DNA of 54,026 nt, from NCBI RefSeq assembly GCF_913020055.1, contig NZ_CAJWCF010000016.1:1-54026 (forward strand), written 5' to 3'. Below the pieces are notes generated by a model. That model was given only the letters and a program-made list of their open reading frames with translations. It did not search any database and had not been told where the DNA came from. Origin of the DNA: an uncultured Paraglaciecola sp. GTDB taxonomy: Bacteria > Pseudomonadota > Gammaproteobacteria > Enterobacterales > Alteromonadaceae. A program made the translations under genes and the position numbers. Positions 32,656 to 41,769 of the stretch are shown one piece after another; within the stretch, counting starts at the first letter, position 1; each line of letters opens with the position of its first letter.

Positions 32656-33621
32656 TTAAAATGCCAGTGGTGGCTCTTGTAATGCAGAGAGTTGCTCTTT
32701 CAAGCCTAGGATTTGTTGTTCCCAATATTTACCATCAGCAAACCAAGGGAAAGCTTGCGGAAAAGCGGGATCTTGCCAGCGCCTTGCCAACCAAGCCATA
32801 TAATGCACCATACGCATGGCGCGTAATGGTTCTATTAATGCGAGCTGAGTAGTATCAAAATCACAAAATTCTTCATAGGCTTCTATTAGGGTATCCATTT
32901 GAATAAACTGTTGTTGCCTGTCGCCTGAAAGCATCATCCATAAATCTTGAATGGCTGGCCCACTTCTACAATCATCTAAATCAACAAAAGTAGGGCCATC
33001 TCGCCACAATATGTTACCTGGGTGACAATCTCCGTGGAGCCTAATGTTATTTGTGCTGGTGTAAAGCGACAAAGCTAAATCAGCCACTTGTTGTAAGATA
33101 GTGAAAAAGGCTTGATGCAAGCCTGAAGGGATTAGTGGACTGTTTTGTAGTTCTTGAAGTGGAGTAATCAAGTAATCATCAACACTAATGATAGGGCGGT
33201 GGACAAAGTTGGCACTTTTAGCAACAGCATGAATTCTACCAATAAAACGTCCCATCCATTCGACTTGATTTAAATCATCTACTTCAAATTGCCGGCCTCC
33301 TACAGAGGGGAAAAGTGCAAAATAGAAGTCATCATAAACATGCAAGCTTTGCTTGTTATTAACCAGTGGTGCAACCACAGGTATTTCGTGAGAAGCCAAC
33401 TCAATAGAAAAGTCATGTTCTTCTTGAATTTGTGCTTGGCTCCAACGTTGTGGTCGATAAAACTTCGCCACGTAACGTTTTTTATCTTCTGCTACAAATT
33501 GATAAACCCTATTTTCGTAGCTGTTTAGTGCCAATAAACCAGATTCAACTAAAATACCTTGTGATTCTATGGCGTCGAGTATTAAGTCAGGGGTGAGTCC
33601 CGAAAAATCAAAAGTACTCAC
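32656..33621 (-). CDS. srkA: stress response serine/threonine kinase SrkA (YihE)
   Basis: 321-aa APH-fold kinase (E. coli SrkA 328 aa) that protects against envelope and oxidative stress-linked cell death. Motifs are the N-terminal nucleotide-binding Lys in YVAKFYRPQRWSQAQIQEEH, the catalytic loop LHGDCHPGNILW and the metal Asp segment FVDLDDCRSGPAIQDLW. The C-terminal AMRMVHYMAWLARRWQDPAF is typical. It overlaps ccoG by 4 bp, so it is translated from the ccoG transcript. In E. coli srkA lies upstream of dsbA; here two DsbA-like genes lie a few kilobases downstream, separated by the porin operon. Confidence 0.94.
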   Translation of the reverse strand: MSTFDFSGLTPDLILDAIESQGILVESGLLALNSYENRVYQFVAEDKKRYVAKFYRPQRWSQAQIQEEHDFSIELASHEIPVVAPLVNNKQSLHVYDDFYFALFPSVGGRQFEVDDLNQVEWMGRFIGRIHAVAKSANFVHRPIISVDDYLITPLQELQNSPLIPSGLHQAFFTILQQVADLALSLYTSTNNIRLHGDCHPGNILWRDGPTFVDLDDCRSGPAIQDLWMMLSGDRQQQFIQMDTLIEAYEEFCDFDTTQLALIEPLRAMRMVHYMAWLARRWQDPAFPQAFPWFADGKYWEQQILGLKEQLSALQEPPLAF

Positions 33622-35057
33622 AAATCAGGATACAAAAATTTACTTATTTCTTGCACCTTAACTTGGTTTTCTTGGTCGTCAATTGATTCAACACGAAAGC
33701 TAAACTCAGTGGATTCTTGGGTCAATTTATTGGGGTTGATGGCAATGCTCAGAGGTAAATTGAACACTTCGCCTCCTGCAACTGTTGCCTCATTTTGACC
33801 AATATAAGTGTGTCCCTCAAGGTTATCAACGTATACGCGGTAACGATGTGTGAGTTGCGATTTATTCAGAATTTTAATGGTAAATACGTTCTCAATCAGT
33901 CCATTCCCTGTTTCTCGATACATAGGAACCCTGTCTTTTATAATGTCTATTTCTAACGGTTTTCTAGATGCAATTTCGAAGACTAATAACCCTGACATTA
34001 GCACTAGGACTATGGCATAACCGATTAGTTTAGGTCGAAATATTTTTGTTGTGCCACCGGCCAATTCCGTTTCTGAGGTAAAACTAATCAAACCTTTTGG
34101 ATAATTCATTTTATCCATTACACCGTTGCAGGCATCAACACAAGCACCGCAATTTATGCATTCGTATTGCAATCCGTTTCGGATATCTATGCCTGTAGGG
34201 CAAACTTGAACACATAGGTTGCAATCAATACAGTCGCCTAAACCATTTTGAAGATTACTTTCGCGGCTAGCTTTTCGTCCCCTTGGTCCTCGTTGTTCTC
34301 CTCTTGCGGCGTTATACGCAACGGTATAGGTATCTTTGTCGAACATGGCAGATTGAAAACGTGCGTACGGGCATATGTGGGTACACATGATTTCACGCAT
34401 CCAACCGGCGTTACCATAAGTACAAATGGTAAAAAATAGAACCCAAAAGACAATCCAAAAGCTACTTGAAAAGGTGAAAAACTCAAAGAATAAATAGTCG
34501 ATTGGTGTGAAGTAACCGACAAACGTGAGAGAGGTTAATAAAGCCGTACTGACCCAAGCCAAATGTTTAAGTGTTTTACGCCATAACTTGTCAAAGTCCA
34601 TTTTCCTTTGATCTAGTTTCATTCGTTTATTACGGCTGCCTTCAATTCTTTCTTCAAACCAGATGTAAATAAAGGTCCAAGTAGTTTGTGGGCACATAAA
34701 ACCACACCAAACTCGGCCCGCAAAGGTTGTCACAAAAAATAGTGCAAAGGCGGCGACTATCAAAATCCACGCTAAAAGCGTTAAATCTTGGGGCCACAGT
34801 GTTAAGCCAAATATATTAAAACGCTGTGCACCAATATCAAATAACACGGCTTGAGAGTCGTTAAACTGGATCCAAGGTAATACCGCAAAACTTCCTAGAA
34901 AAAACAGTCCGAAAAATCGGCGAATATTTTCCAACATGCCGGTAACCGCGCGCACGTATATTCTACTGCGAGGAGTATAGGTATTGTCATGTTTGTTTTT
35001 ATCTGGGCGGTGTACTTTTACGGGTGAGATGTTTTTAACAGGAATTCGCTCACTCAT
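33618..35057 (-). CDS. ccoG: cytochrome c oxidase accessory protein CcoG
   Basis: 479-aa membrane ferredoxin (RdxA/FixG family) that reduces Cu for assembly of cbb3 oxidase. The start ATG 35057 (MSERIPVKN) has AAGGA 7 bases upstream; an in-frame ATG 30 bases earlier is weaker. Helices begin at FFGLFFLGSFAVLPWIQF, followed by WCGFMCPQTTW and CTHICPYARFQSAMFDKD. The two 4Fe-4S motifs are CIDCNLCVQVCPTGIDIR and CINCGACVDACNGVMDKM. A C-terminal Ig-like periplasmic domain (about 350-479) follows. It normally sits next to ccoNOPQ, which are not in the window; here it heads an operon with srkA. Confidence 0.95.
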   Translation of the reverse strand: MSERIPVKNISPVKVHRPDKNKHDNTYTPRSRIYVRAVTGMLENIRRFFGLFFLGSFAVLPWIQFNDSQAVLFDIGAQRFNIFGLTLWPQDLTLLAWILIVAAFALFFVTTFAGRVWCGFMCPQTTWTFIYIWFEERIEGSRNKRMKLDQRKMDFDKLWRKTLKHLAWVSTALLTSLTFVGYFTPIDYLFFEFFTFSSSFWIVFWVLFFTICTYGNAGWMREIMCTHICPYARFQSAMFDKDTYTVAYNAARGEQRGPRGRKASRESNLQNGLGDCIDCNLCVQVCPTGIDIRNGLQYECINCGACVDACNGVMDKMNYPKGLISFTSETELAGGTTKIFRPKLIGYAIVLVLMSGLLVFEIASRKPLEIDIIKDRVPMYRETGNGLIENVFTIKILNKSQLTHRYRVYVDNLEGHTYIGQNEATVAGGEVFNLPLSIAINPNKLTQESTEFSFRVESIDDQENQVKVQEISKFLYPDL

Positions 35058-35313
35058 TAGATGTCCTTGGTATATCGAAAAAGGCAAAAGCAGAGAGTTC
35101 TATAGACTCTAATTACCAAGCAAGTATATCAGTATGTTAACTGCTGTGCTTGATCTCGGTCAGGCTTTTTCTGGTTATTGGTAGACCACTAAATGTAATT
35201 CAAAGGTTATTCTTAGGTATTAGAGCACATAACTATTGACTGTTTTTTACTGGGGTGTTTTCACGTAGCATAGCTAATCTTCTAATGATTGAACTGTATT
35301 TGAGTCACACGGT

Positions 35314-35679
35314 ATGTTGCGTTTTATTGTAGTTACGTTTGAAATTTTGGCATTGATAATGATTTTGCGCAGTGCATTTGTGCAATTTTGGTTAACTGAC
35401 GTGCAAACAACTACATCACAGTGGATGCTTGATATATCCATGACAATTGACAACCAACAGCTGACTAAGTTTAGACAAGATATTTCGGCCCATGTACAAG
35501 GTTTAACCGAGCCACAAACAGAATATTTGCATAGAATTACCAGCACAAAAACTGAACTGAAGAAGTTTAACCAACATTATTGTCGCGCTGGTGACAAAAA
35601 TCCTTTCATCTATGGAACAAATTTACACTATGTCTGTGGAGAGATCAGTCGAAAGGGTATTATTGATAAAATTAGTTAA
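35314..35679 (+). CDS. hypothetical protein with N-terminal anchor, 121 aa
   Basis: Not recognised. One N-terminal helix (VVTFEILALIMILRSAFVQF, residues about 5-26) anchors the protein or acts as an uncleaved signal. The rest is a soluble polar region (QLTKFRQDISAHVQGLTEPQ) with two late cysteines (HYC and YVCGE) that could bond in the periplasm. It has no strong ribosome site, although a TTGACT element lies about 80 bp upstream. It is convergent with the histidine kinase and overlaps its 3' end by 8 bp. It may be a lineage-specific protein. Confidence 0.55.
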   Translation: MLRFIVVTFEILALIMILRSAFVQFWLTDVQTTTSQWMLDISMTIDNQQLTKFRQDISAHVQGLTEPQTEYLHRITSTKTELKKFNQHYCRAGDKNPFIYGTNLHYVCGEISRKGIIDKIS

Positions 35680-36904
35680 AAGGATTGGGCAAGCTAATGA
35701 CAAATTTAGCGCCACCCAATTTGCCTTCTGTTACATAGCAATTTCCTTGATGCCACTCGACAATTCTTTTTACAATAGCTAAACCTAGACCCGCACCACC
35801 TTTTTGTCTATCTCGACTCTCATCAGGACGAAAAAAAGGAGAAAATATCTTTTTACGCATTTCCTGTGATACGCCAACTCCGTCATCCTCTACGCAAATC
35901 TGAATAACGTCTTTTTGTTTGATCACGTATATATCTAACATCTCGTTGGCATAACGTTTACCATTTAATACTAAATTTTCAATGGCCCTTTCTATAAAAT
36001 GTTCATCAGCCAATACATGAGGATCATCACCATAAACCATTACGTTTAAGGTAGACAAGTGACTTCCTTTCAGCCGATCAACTAATTGCTGACATAATTG
36101 TTTAATCGGAATTTCAGCTAAATTCATCTCTGGTATTCGAGCGTCTGTACTGGCGTAATCAAGCATTTCTTGTACAAGGTTTTCCAATTCATTGACGTCT
36201 TGTTGCATACCCAGCCAAGGATTACTCTGCGCTGGAGGATTCATGGCAAGAGCAAATTTTAATCTGGCTAGCGGTGTGCGAAACTCATGTGTTACCGCGC
36301 CACTTAGCTCTCGCTGATTTTGCATAAGTTGGGTAATTTGCCGTCCCATGTTGTTAAGGGATTTTGCTATAGGATAAATCAAAGAGGTTTTACTAATATT
36401 ATTCTGTGCAATGCTCCCATTGGGTTTGACGTCTGAAACGGTTTTTTCTAGGTTTGATAAATCCCGCCATAATGGCCAAAGCCAAAATGCAATAACGCCC
36501 CCTAACAACACGAAAAAAATAACGCTGTAAAGTATAAATTGCCCTGAGTTTGGCCTGTTAATCTGCAATGATATTTCTAGAAGCTGAGTATTTGCATCTA
36601 GTATGTAAATTTGCTCAGTAATGTTTGAGTCACTGAGTACGATTGCTTGGCCATTATGTAATTTTTTTAAATCATTATCTGACCATGCAATATCTGCTAG
36701 ATTGAGCGTTTGTTGAGTGCCTCCCAAGCTTTGAATAAAACTAGGTATATCCACGTTTTGCTGCATGGCAGCTTCAAATACAGGGCCTAATAGTTGAGCA
36801 TTGGTTGATTCTGACTGAGTAAAAAACACTCGCTCAAGGCCAGCGCTCAAACCCACTAACGATAATGCAATAATGAGATATAAACTGATGAATAGGCGCG
36901 CCAT
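35672..36904 (-). CDS. transmembrane sensor histidine kinase
   Basis: 410 aa from ATG 36904, which begins MARLFISLYLIIALSLVGLS just after the response regulator stop; an in-frame ATG at 36955 lies inside that gene. The architecture is TM1 (about 3-22), a periplasmic loop of about 110 residues, TM2 (FILYSVIFFVLLGGVIAFWL), then the dimerisation H-box SGAVTHEFRTPLARLKFALA and an ATPase domain with N-box ENLVLNGKRYA, G1 DDGVGVS and G2 GGAGLGLAIVKRIV. All catalytic residues are present. It resembles the RstB group. It is the last gene of the MipA-DUF3019-regulator-kinase operon. Its signal is unknown; outer-membrane partners in the operon suggest an envelope cue. Confidence 0.92.
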   Translation of the reverse strand: MARLFISLYLIIALSLVGLSAGLERVFFTQSESTNAQLLGPVFEAAMQQNVDIPSFIQSLGGTQQTLNLADIAWSDNDLKKLHNGQAIVLSDSNITEQIYILDANTQLLEISLQINRPNSGQFILYSVIFFVLLGGVIAFWLWPLWRDLSNLEKTVSDVKPNGSIAQNNISKTSLIYPIAKSLNNMGRQITQLMQNQRELSGAVTHEFRTPLARLKFALAMNPPAQSNPWLGMQQDVNELENLVQEMLDYASTDARIPEMNLAEIPIKQLCQQLVDRLKGSHLSTLNVMVYGDDPHVLADEHFIERAIENLVLNGKRYANEMLDIYVIKQKDVIQICVEDDGVGVSQEMRKKIFSPFFRPDESRDRQKGGAGLGLAIVKRIVEWHQGNCYVTEGKLGGAKFVISLPNPFN

Positions 36905-36909
36905 TAAGC

Positions 36910-37611
36910 TTAATCGTCCCACGCATCTGCGACAAAAAAGAATCCCTTGCCCCAAATGGTTTTTATTCTGTAAGGATGTTGGCTGTTGTCTTGTAGTTTT
37001 TTACGTAAACGGGAAATACGCACATCTGCACTGCGATCTAGTCCATCATATTCACGACCAATAACTTCCCTATACAAGGTCGTTCGGTCGACTAAAACTG
37101 AAGGGTTTTCTGCCAACTTCCATAACATGTCAAATTCGTGGCTAGTTAATTGTACATCCTCACCTTTTAGGTGTGCCGAACGTGTTGAACGGTCAATAGT
37201 GAGTTGCCCATACTGTAATCTCTGTAGTGAATTATTCGATGCGACAGAATCAGTGTTTCGACGTAATAGCGCGTTGATCCGAGCCAGTAAAACCCTTGGT
37301 TCAACAGGTTTGATGATGTAATCATCGGCGCCAATCTCTAAGCCAAAAACCTGATCGAAATCATCATTTTTTGCGGTCATAAATAGTAATGGGCCGGGAT
37401 AATAAGGTCTCACTTTTTGGCACAAAGAAAAACCGTTTTCACCTGGCAACATTACGTCTAGAAGCAATATATCAGGTGGCGAAGTTTGCACGTGTTGAAG
37501 TAAGTTTTCACCACTGCTAAGGCGATGAACTATAAAGTCGTTTTCGGTTAAATATTGGCAAATTAAACTACTTAGACGTTCGTCATCTTCGACTAGTAAT
37601 ACTTGTTTCAT
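36910..37611 (-). CDS. OmpR/PhoB-family response regulator
   Basis: 233 aa. The receiver domain (about 1-118) starts MKQVLLVEDDERLSSLICQY. The phospho-acceptor Asp is in ILLLDVMLPGENGFSL (near residue 51), with Thr/Lys switch residues in FMTAKNDDF and YIIKPVEPRVLLARI. A winged-helix DNA-binding domain (about 135-230) contains LTSHEFDMLWKLAENP and the DRSADVRISRLRKKL recognition region. The start overlaps the DUF3019 stop (TGATG), with GGAG upstream. RstA/OmpR-like; it forms a two-component system with the kinase starting 5 bp downstream. Confidence 0.94.
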   Translation of the reverse strand: MKQVLLVEDDERLSSLICQYLTENDFIVHRLSSGENLLQHVQTSPPDILLLDVMLPGENGFSLCQKVRPYYPGPLLFMTAKNDDFDQVFGLEIGADDYIIKPVEPRVLLARINALLRRNTDSVASNNSLQRLQYGQLTIDRSTRSAHLKGEDVQLTSHEFDMLWKLAENPSVLVDRTTLYREVIGREYDGLDRSADVRISRLRKKLQDNSQHPYRIKTIWGKGFFFVADAWDD

Positions 37612-37985
37612 CAAAAAAGACTCCATGGTGGGCGAATTCGTCTGCGTTGGGAGGTGGATTTGGGATATTTGATCAGTAAATGTTTAGAAAGTAGGACTTT
37701 CTGTGATTTGTTTTTCAACTCAAGTAGCGCGTCTTGTTGAATCGCTATAGATATTTCTTTTGGAAAATATGCCAATCGTGAACAAGTTAATAATTGGCCG
37801 TCGAGAAAAAGACAAAGTTGTTCTGAAGGCATATTTTCTGTTTCAATATTGAGGTTAAGCTGACATTCGTCCCCCCTTTTTTGTGCAATACATACACTGG
37901 GTTGTAATGTCCACGCAGGCGGTTGTGCAGCAACCTGATTACAAAAAAAGATACTGCAAAATAATACTATTACTCTCAATTCCAT
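37611..37985 (-). CDS. DUF3019 family secreted protein
   Basis: 124 aa. The signal peptide (MELRVIVLFCSIFFCNQVAA) is followed by WTLQPSVCIAQKRGDECQLN, then MPSEQLCLFLDGQLLTCS. This Cys-rich beta pattern is DUF3019. Four mature cysteines probably form two disulfides, matching an Ig-like periplasmic fold. The gene ends in TGATG, shared with the response regulator start. Upstream, 6 bp separate it from the MipA gene. An A6G6 tract (37871-37882) in the coding region is a potential slippage site. The function of DUF3019 is unknown; its conserved place between MipA and a two-component system suggests it modulates signal input. Confidence 0.85.
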   Translation of the reverse strand: MELRVIVLFCSIFFCNQVAAQPPAWTLQPSVCIAQKRGDECQLNLNIETENMPSEQLCLFLDGQLLTCSRLAYFPKEISIAIQQDALLELKNKSQKVLLSKHLLIKYPKSTSQRRRIRPPWSLF

Positions 37986-37991
37986 TTCCTG

Positions 37992-38870
37992 CTAAAAACG
38001 ATACGCTACACCTAAGAAAACATTACCAATATAATTTTGTTCTACCAGAGGACTGTTTGTTAACGAGTTTGGTAGTTTACGGTAGCCAAAATTTGCTAAC
38101 CATGACCAGTTTTCATTAATAGGTTTTTGCACATTGACCGACAGATAAGTTTGCCAACCTGATTTACCACTAAAGTAAAATTCAGAGAATGGGCTGTCTC
38201 TTTGTGACACACCGTAATAATAGTCAATCAAACGTGAACTTTTCCAATCTGTGCCAATACGTATTCCTAATCTAAAGCTCTGCCATAGCCATCTATGACT
38301 GTATTCGAGTAATACCTGCTGACCTTTATGCACATTGCTAACATCTTGTTGTATCGCTAATTGCCATTCACCATTGGAAAAAAAATAATGGCCACGGATC
38401 CCGCCGTTAATAGCCCACTTTCGATTTGCTATGTCGTCGATAGATAGTTTGGGCTGGTTAGCCTTTATATCTTCGACTGGTGACGCCGTAAACACGGGCT
38501 CTGCAGGCGCGAAGCCTTCTGTAGGAAAGAGTATGTTGGCTGGGTGTACAAAACTAAAAAAAGCCGTTTCACGATCAAGTTGTAGAAATGTTTCAAATGC
38601 AAATTGGCTTTGGTTTATCCATTGATATCCAAGTTCGCCATTATCAAAATAGGCTTTTTCTGCATACCAAGCGATATCAGGCAAGATCACCAAGGGAATA
38701 TTGTCGCCATCTACCAGTGGATTGGTTCTAACGCCTACACCTAATGCTATACCAAGATGCCAGTTACTTTTTTCAACGCATGTTTCATCACTAGAGCAAG
38801 CTAGTAATGTGCCCGAGACAAACATAGATAACAAAATGAGCAAACGAAAAAACACAGTGTACAAATACAA
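37992..38870 (-). CDS. MipA/OmpV family outer-membrane protein
   Basis: 292 aa. The signal sequence (about 1-24, LLILLSMFVSGTLLACSSDE) is followed by a beta-barrel of the MipA/OmpV family: NWHLGIALGVGVRTNPLVDG, IPLVILPDIAWYAEKAYFDN, FSNGEWQLAIQQDVSN and a C-terminal strand VFLGVAYRF with terminal Phe. The LLAC could also be a lipobox. MipA in E. coli links murein hydrolase MltA and PBP1B, while others act as porins or as outer-membrane partners of antimicrobial-peptide-sensing systems. It is the first gene of the four-gene operon with DUF3019 and the two-component system, so its level is probably autoregulated by that system. Confidence 0.87.
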   Translation of the reverse strand: MYLYTVFFRLLILLSMFVSGTLLACSSDETCVEKSNWHLGIALGVGVRTNPLVDGDNIPLVILPDIAWYAEKAYFDNGELGYQWINQSQFAFETFLQLDRETAFFSFVHPANILFPTEGFAPAEPVFTASPVEDIKANQPKLSIDDIANRKWAINGGIRGHYFFSNGEWQLAIQQDVSNVHKGQQVLLEYSHRWLWQSFRLGIRIGTDWKSSRLIDYYYGVSQRDSPFSEFYFSGKSGWQTYLSVNVQKPINENWSWLANFGYRKLPNSLTNSPLVEQNYIGNVFLGVAYRF

Positions 38871-39026
38871 ACCCCTTAATATCTATAATATGCGTAGCCT
38901 AGCAGAGTTTTTGCTGTGCTTGTCATAGGGTTACAATTATTCACAATTAGATTCAAATTGGCGCATAAATAATTGGTTGAATTAACTACACTAGCTTACA
39001 TCATTACATAAAAGGCGTATTTGAAT

Positions 39027-41039
39027 ATGTTTCAACCTAAAAGAAACAATATTGGTGATTTGCTGTGTTTGGCTATCATTCTGATGCTGGTTTTTGTCTT
39101 AGCGGCTTGTTCAGATAATACTCAGCCAGATATTACTGAACAAGTAATTGAAAGACCTACTGAGCCTCCTTTGCTTAATTCTGCTACTTCCTTTGATGGG
39201 CCACTCGTTAAGGCTGGGAAACAATCTGTTAGTCGTTTTATTAAAAATGGTATTTATTCGGCAGCATTTGATTATGCCAATACTTATAAAGAAGGAGTGG
39301 TTGAACCAACAGAGAGCCAAGATAGTGCAAGTGCAGACTTTTCTACTACCAATACTCAAGAGTTAGGGGTCGATGAAGCAGACCGTATAGAATATGACGG
39401 AGATATACTGTATTTAGCTGCCTATGCCCAATGGACAGAGGAAAAAAACTATCAGTCAAGAGTGAGAGTGTTAGAAAGACAAAATGATTTCTCATTAAGT
39501 TCAGTCGCCGAATTACCTCTTTCAGATGAAAACTCAAATATAGAGGGTATGTATCAACATAATGATAAATTGGCGGTGTTAAGCACCAATACTCAAATTT
39601 ATACCTATGAAACCCTTTCTTTTGCACCATCCCCTTGGTTGCCTAATGATCAAAAACTGAGTGTCGATATTTACGACACTTCTGTGCCGAGTAACCCGAG
39701 TGTCGTGAGTAACATCAAAATTGATGGTGCTATTGTATCGAGTCGACGGATTGATGATGACTTGTATATAGTGACCAGTTATACCGCTTATATTGAGGGC
39801 CTCAATCCTAATGCCGTCACAGAAGAAGAGTTGTTGGCAAATTATTTGGCTATTTTGGACACTCCAGATTCTCAGATTATGCCCAAAGTTTATCAAAATG
39901 ATGATGAAGGCACGCCTTTAAATTCAACTGAAGACTGTGTCATCCCGGCTCAAGCAACTGATAAGGATGGGTATGCCCATCTTTTGACCGTCAGCAGAAT
40001 TAACTTAGCTGCCCCTAGTGATATTCACTCGAGTTGCATTAGTTCGGTGGCAAGTATGTTGTATATGTCCGATGCGAACCTGTATCTAAGCTCAACGGTA
40101 GATAATCAAACTGTCTTACATAAAGTGTCGCTAGACTCTGATTTGACCTATCAGGCATCAGGCAAGATTAGTGGCATTATTGGATGGCGAGGGTCGCCTA
40201 ATCTGCGTCTAAGCGAAAAAGATAATAATTTACGCATAGTAACCAGCGATTACAGCACAGGAGAGCCTGAACATAGACTTTCAATCTTGAATCAGCAGGG
40301 CAGTGAGTTGGCTATCTTAGCCAGTTTGCCGAATGAAACGCACCCTGAACCTATAGGCAAGCCTGGTGAAGACATTTATGCGGTACGATTTATGGGAGAC
40401 AAAGGTTACATAGTCACCTTCGAAAGAATAGACCCTCTGTATGTAGTTGATTTAGCCAATCCCAGTGACCCGAAGGTGTTAGGCTCGTTAGAAATCCCTG
40501 GTTTTTCGAGTTATTTACACCCATTAGATAACGGCTACCTTCTCGGAATAGGCCAACAAGTTAACGTCAATAATATCCCTCTTGATGGAGACGTTGCTGA
40601 AGAACCCGTGACTGAAGAAGGTATGAAAATTAGTTTGTTTAATGTGTCTGACCCTGCGAACCCGGTTGAAGTTAATAGCATTGTTAAACCCAACAGTTAC
40701 ACCCCCGTTGAATATGACTACCGTGTTTTATCTGTGTTAAATAACAATGGTAGTTATCAATTTGCTTTACCTATTGAAAGCTGGAACTTGCCTTCTGATG
40801 GATTTGCACGTTTTTGGGCGCCGACTAATAGTTTAATCTTGCTTGAAGTCGATACCACATCTAACAGTCCAGATTTAATTCAAAGGAGTGAAGTGCTACC
40901 AGACATGAGTGAGCAACCTTATACATCTGGATGGCAGGACAGAAGTGTTATCCATGGTGAAAACGTTTATTACATTCATGGTAATAACGTGTGGCATACC
41001 ACTTGGACTGAAGATGCCAAAGTATTCGGGCCTTTTTAA
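39027..41039 (+). CDS. beta-propeller domain lipoprotein (PF09826-type)
   Basis: 670 aa from ATG 39027 (MFQPKRNNIGD); TTG 39021, with AAGG five bases upstream, is an alternative adding two residues. The signal LCLAIILMLVFVLAACSDNT has an LAAC lipobox. The mature part has the family hallmark NTQELGVDEADRIEYDGDIL, followed by repeated blades with YLAAYAQW, LYIVTSYTAYIEG, GYIVTFERIDPLYVVDL and GYLLGIGQQVNV. This is the secreted beta-propeller family found in marine bacteria and archaea, without a known activity. No catalytic motif is visible. It stands alone, followed by a terminator. Confidence 0.87.
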   Translation: MFQPKRNNIGDLLCLAIILMLVFVLAACSDNTQPDITEQVIERPTEPPLLNSATSFDGPLVKAGKQSVSRFIKNGIYSAAFDYANTYKEGVVEPTESQDSASADFSTTNTQELGVDEADRIEYDGDILYLAAYAQWTEEKNYQSRVRVLERQNDFSLSSVAELPLSDENSNIEGMYQHNDKLAVLSTNTQIYTYETLSFAPSPWLPNDQKLSVDIYDTSVPSNPSVVSNIKIDGAIVSSRRIDDDLYIVTSYTAYIEGLNPNAVTEEELLANYLAILDTPDSQIMPKVYQNDDEGTPLNSTEDCVIPAQATDKDGYAHLLTVSRINLAAPSDIHSSCISSVASMLYMSDANLYLSSTVDNQTVLHKVSLDSDLTYQASGKISGIIGWRGSPNLRLSEKDNNLRIVTSDYSTGEPEHRLSILNQQGSELAILASLPNETHPEPIGKPGEDIYAVRFMGDKGYIVTFERIDPLYVVDLANPSDPKVLGSLEIPGFSSYLHPLDNGYLLGIGQQVNVNNIPLDGDVAEEPVTEEGMKISLFNVSDPANPVEVNSIVKPNSYTPVEYDYRVLSVLNNNGSYQFALPIESWNLPSDGFARFWAPTNSLILLEVDTTSNSPDLIQRSEVLPDMSEQPYTSGWQDRSVIHGENVYYIHGNNVWHTTWTEDAKVFGPF

Positions 41040-41096
41040 TCAGTGTTAACGATCTAGTTTTTGCGTTTTTTGATGGCTTGACCCAAGTCGTCATCC

Positions 41097-41118
41097 AAGG
41101 TCGGTGAAAACCGGCCTT
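41097..41118 (+). terminator. intrinsic terminator
   Basis: AAGGTCGGT, loop GAAA, ACCGGCCTT, followed by five or more T. The stem has one G-U wobble. It ends the beta-propeller gene. Confidence 0.88.
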
Positions 41119-41206
41119 TTTTTATTGTTTGTAACTTATTTGCTCAGATTCAGTATATATTCATGTATCAGAGCAATACTGGGGTACACCTTAACGAGGG
41201 GTTATT

Positions 41207-41731
41207 ATGAAAATTTTATTTAAATTTATTATTTCAGCAGTGGCATTAGGTTTATCTAGTCAAATAGTGGCCCAAGAAAAGGTTGAAATTGAGTGGGACA
41301 AACCTGAAAAATACCGAGATGTTAGACCGAGTAATGAGTCACGTAAAAGGTTTAGAGAAGCGACCTTTAAACGTATCAATGAATATATGAATGAATTGGC
41401 GATGGAATTGCCAGAGAATAAAAGATTACTCATGAAAGTAACTGATCTTGATTTAGCCGGTCAAGTTTGGCCTGCCTCCCACATTGGTTTGGGGCACAGT
41501 GCATCTGATGTGCGAATTATTAAGAGTATCGATATACCACGGATTAAATTTAGTTATCAGCTGTTAGATGAGTCTGGTCAAGTGTTACAACAAGCAGAGG
41601 TTAAACTCAAAGATATGTCTTTTCTCGACCGCAGCAATCACTTTTTTAAGAGTGAATCTTTGCGTTATGAAAAGAACATGCTGAAACGTTGGTTTGATGA
41701 TGAGTTCGAATCGCAAAAAAGTGCAAAATAA
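41207..41731 (+). CDS. DUF3016 domain periplasmic protein
   Basis: 174 aa. The signal peptide MKILFKFIISAVALGLSSQI is cleaved near IVAQ. The mature part has VEIEWDKPEKYRDVRPSNES, then RLLMKVTDLDLAGQVWPASH and FKSESLRYEKNMLKRWFDDE. The W-x-x-P...YRDVRP start and late ..DLAG.V are DUF3016 features. The family is found in gammaproteobacteria with no proven role. GAGGGG sits about 7 bases before the ATG. It is monocistronic and converges on the diguanylate cyclase gene. Confidence 0.85.
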   Translation: MKILFKFIISAVALGLSSQIVAQEKVEIEWDKPEKYRDVRPSNESRKRFREATFKRINEYMNELAMELPENKRLLMKVTDLDLAGQVWPASHIGLGHSASDVRIIKSIDIPRIKFSYQLLDESGQVLQQAEVKLKDMSFLDRSNHFFKSESLRYEKNMLKRWFDDEFESQKSAK

Positions 41732-41744
41732 AAATGATAAAAAG

Positions 41745-41769
41745 TCGACTATTCCAACGGAATAGTCGA
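41745..41769 (-). terminator. terminator overlapping the diguanylate cyclase stop
   Basis: TCGACTATTCC, loop AAC, GGAATAGTCGA: an 11-bp perfect stem. On the minus strand it is followed by CTTTTTATCATTTTTATTTT. The stem contains the stop codon of the 41749-43383 gene. Confidence 0.75.

Noticed and set aside
37871-37882. A6G6 tract as a programmed -1 frameshift site
   Set aside because: The A-run is not in the X-XXY-YYZ phase relative to the reading frame, and the zero frame gives a normal full-length DUF3019 protein.
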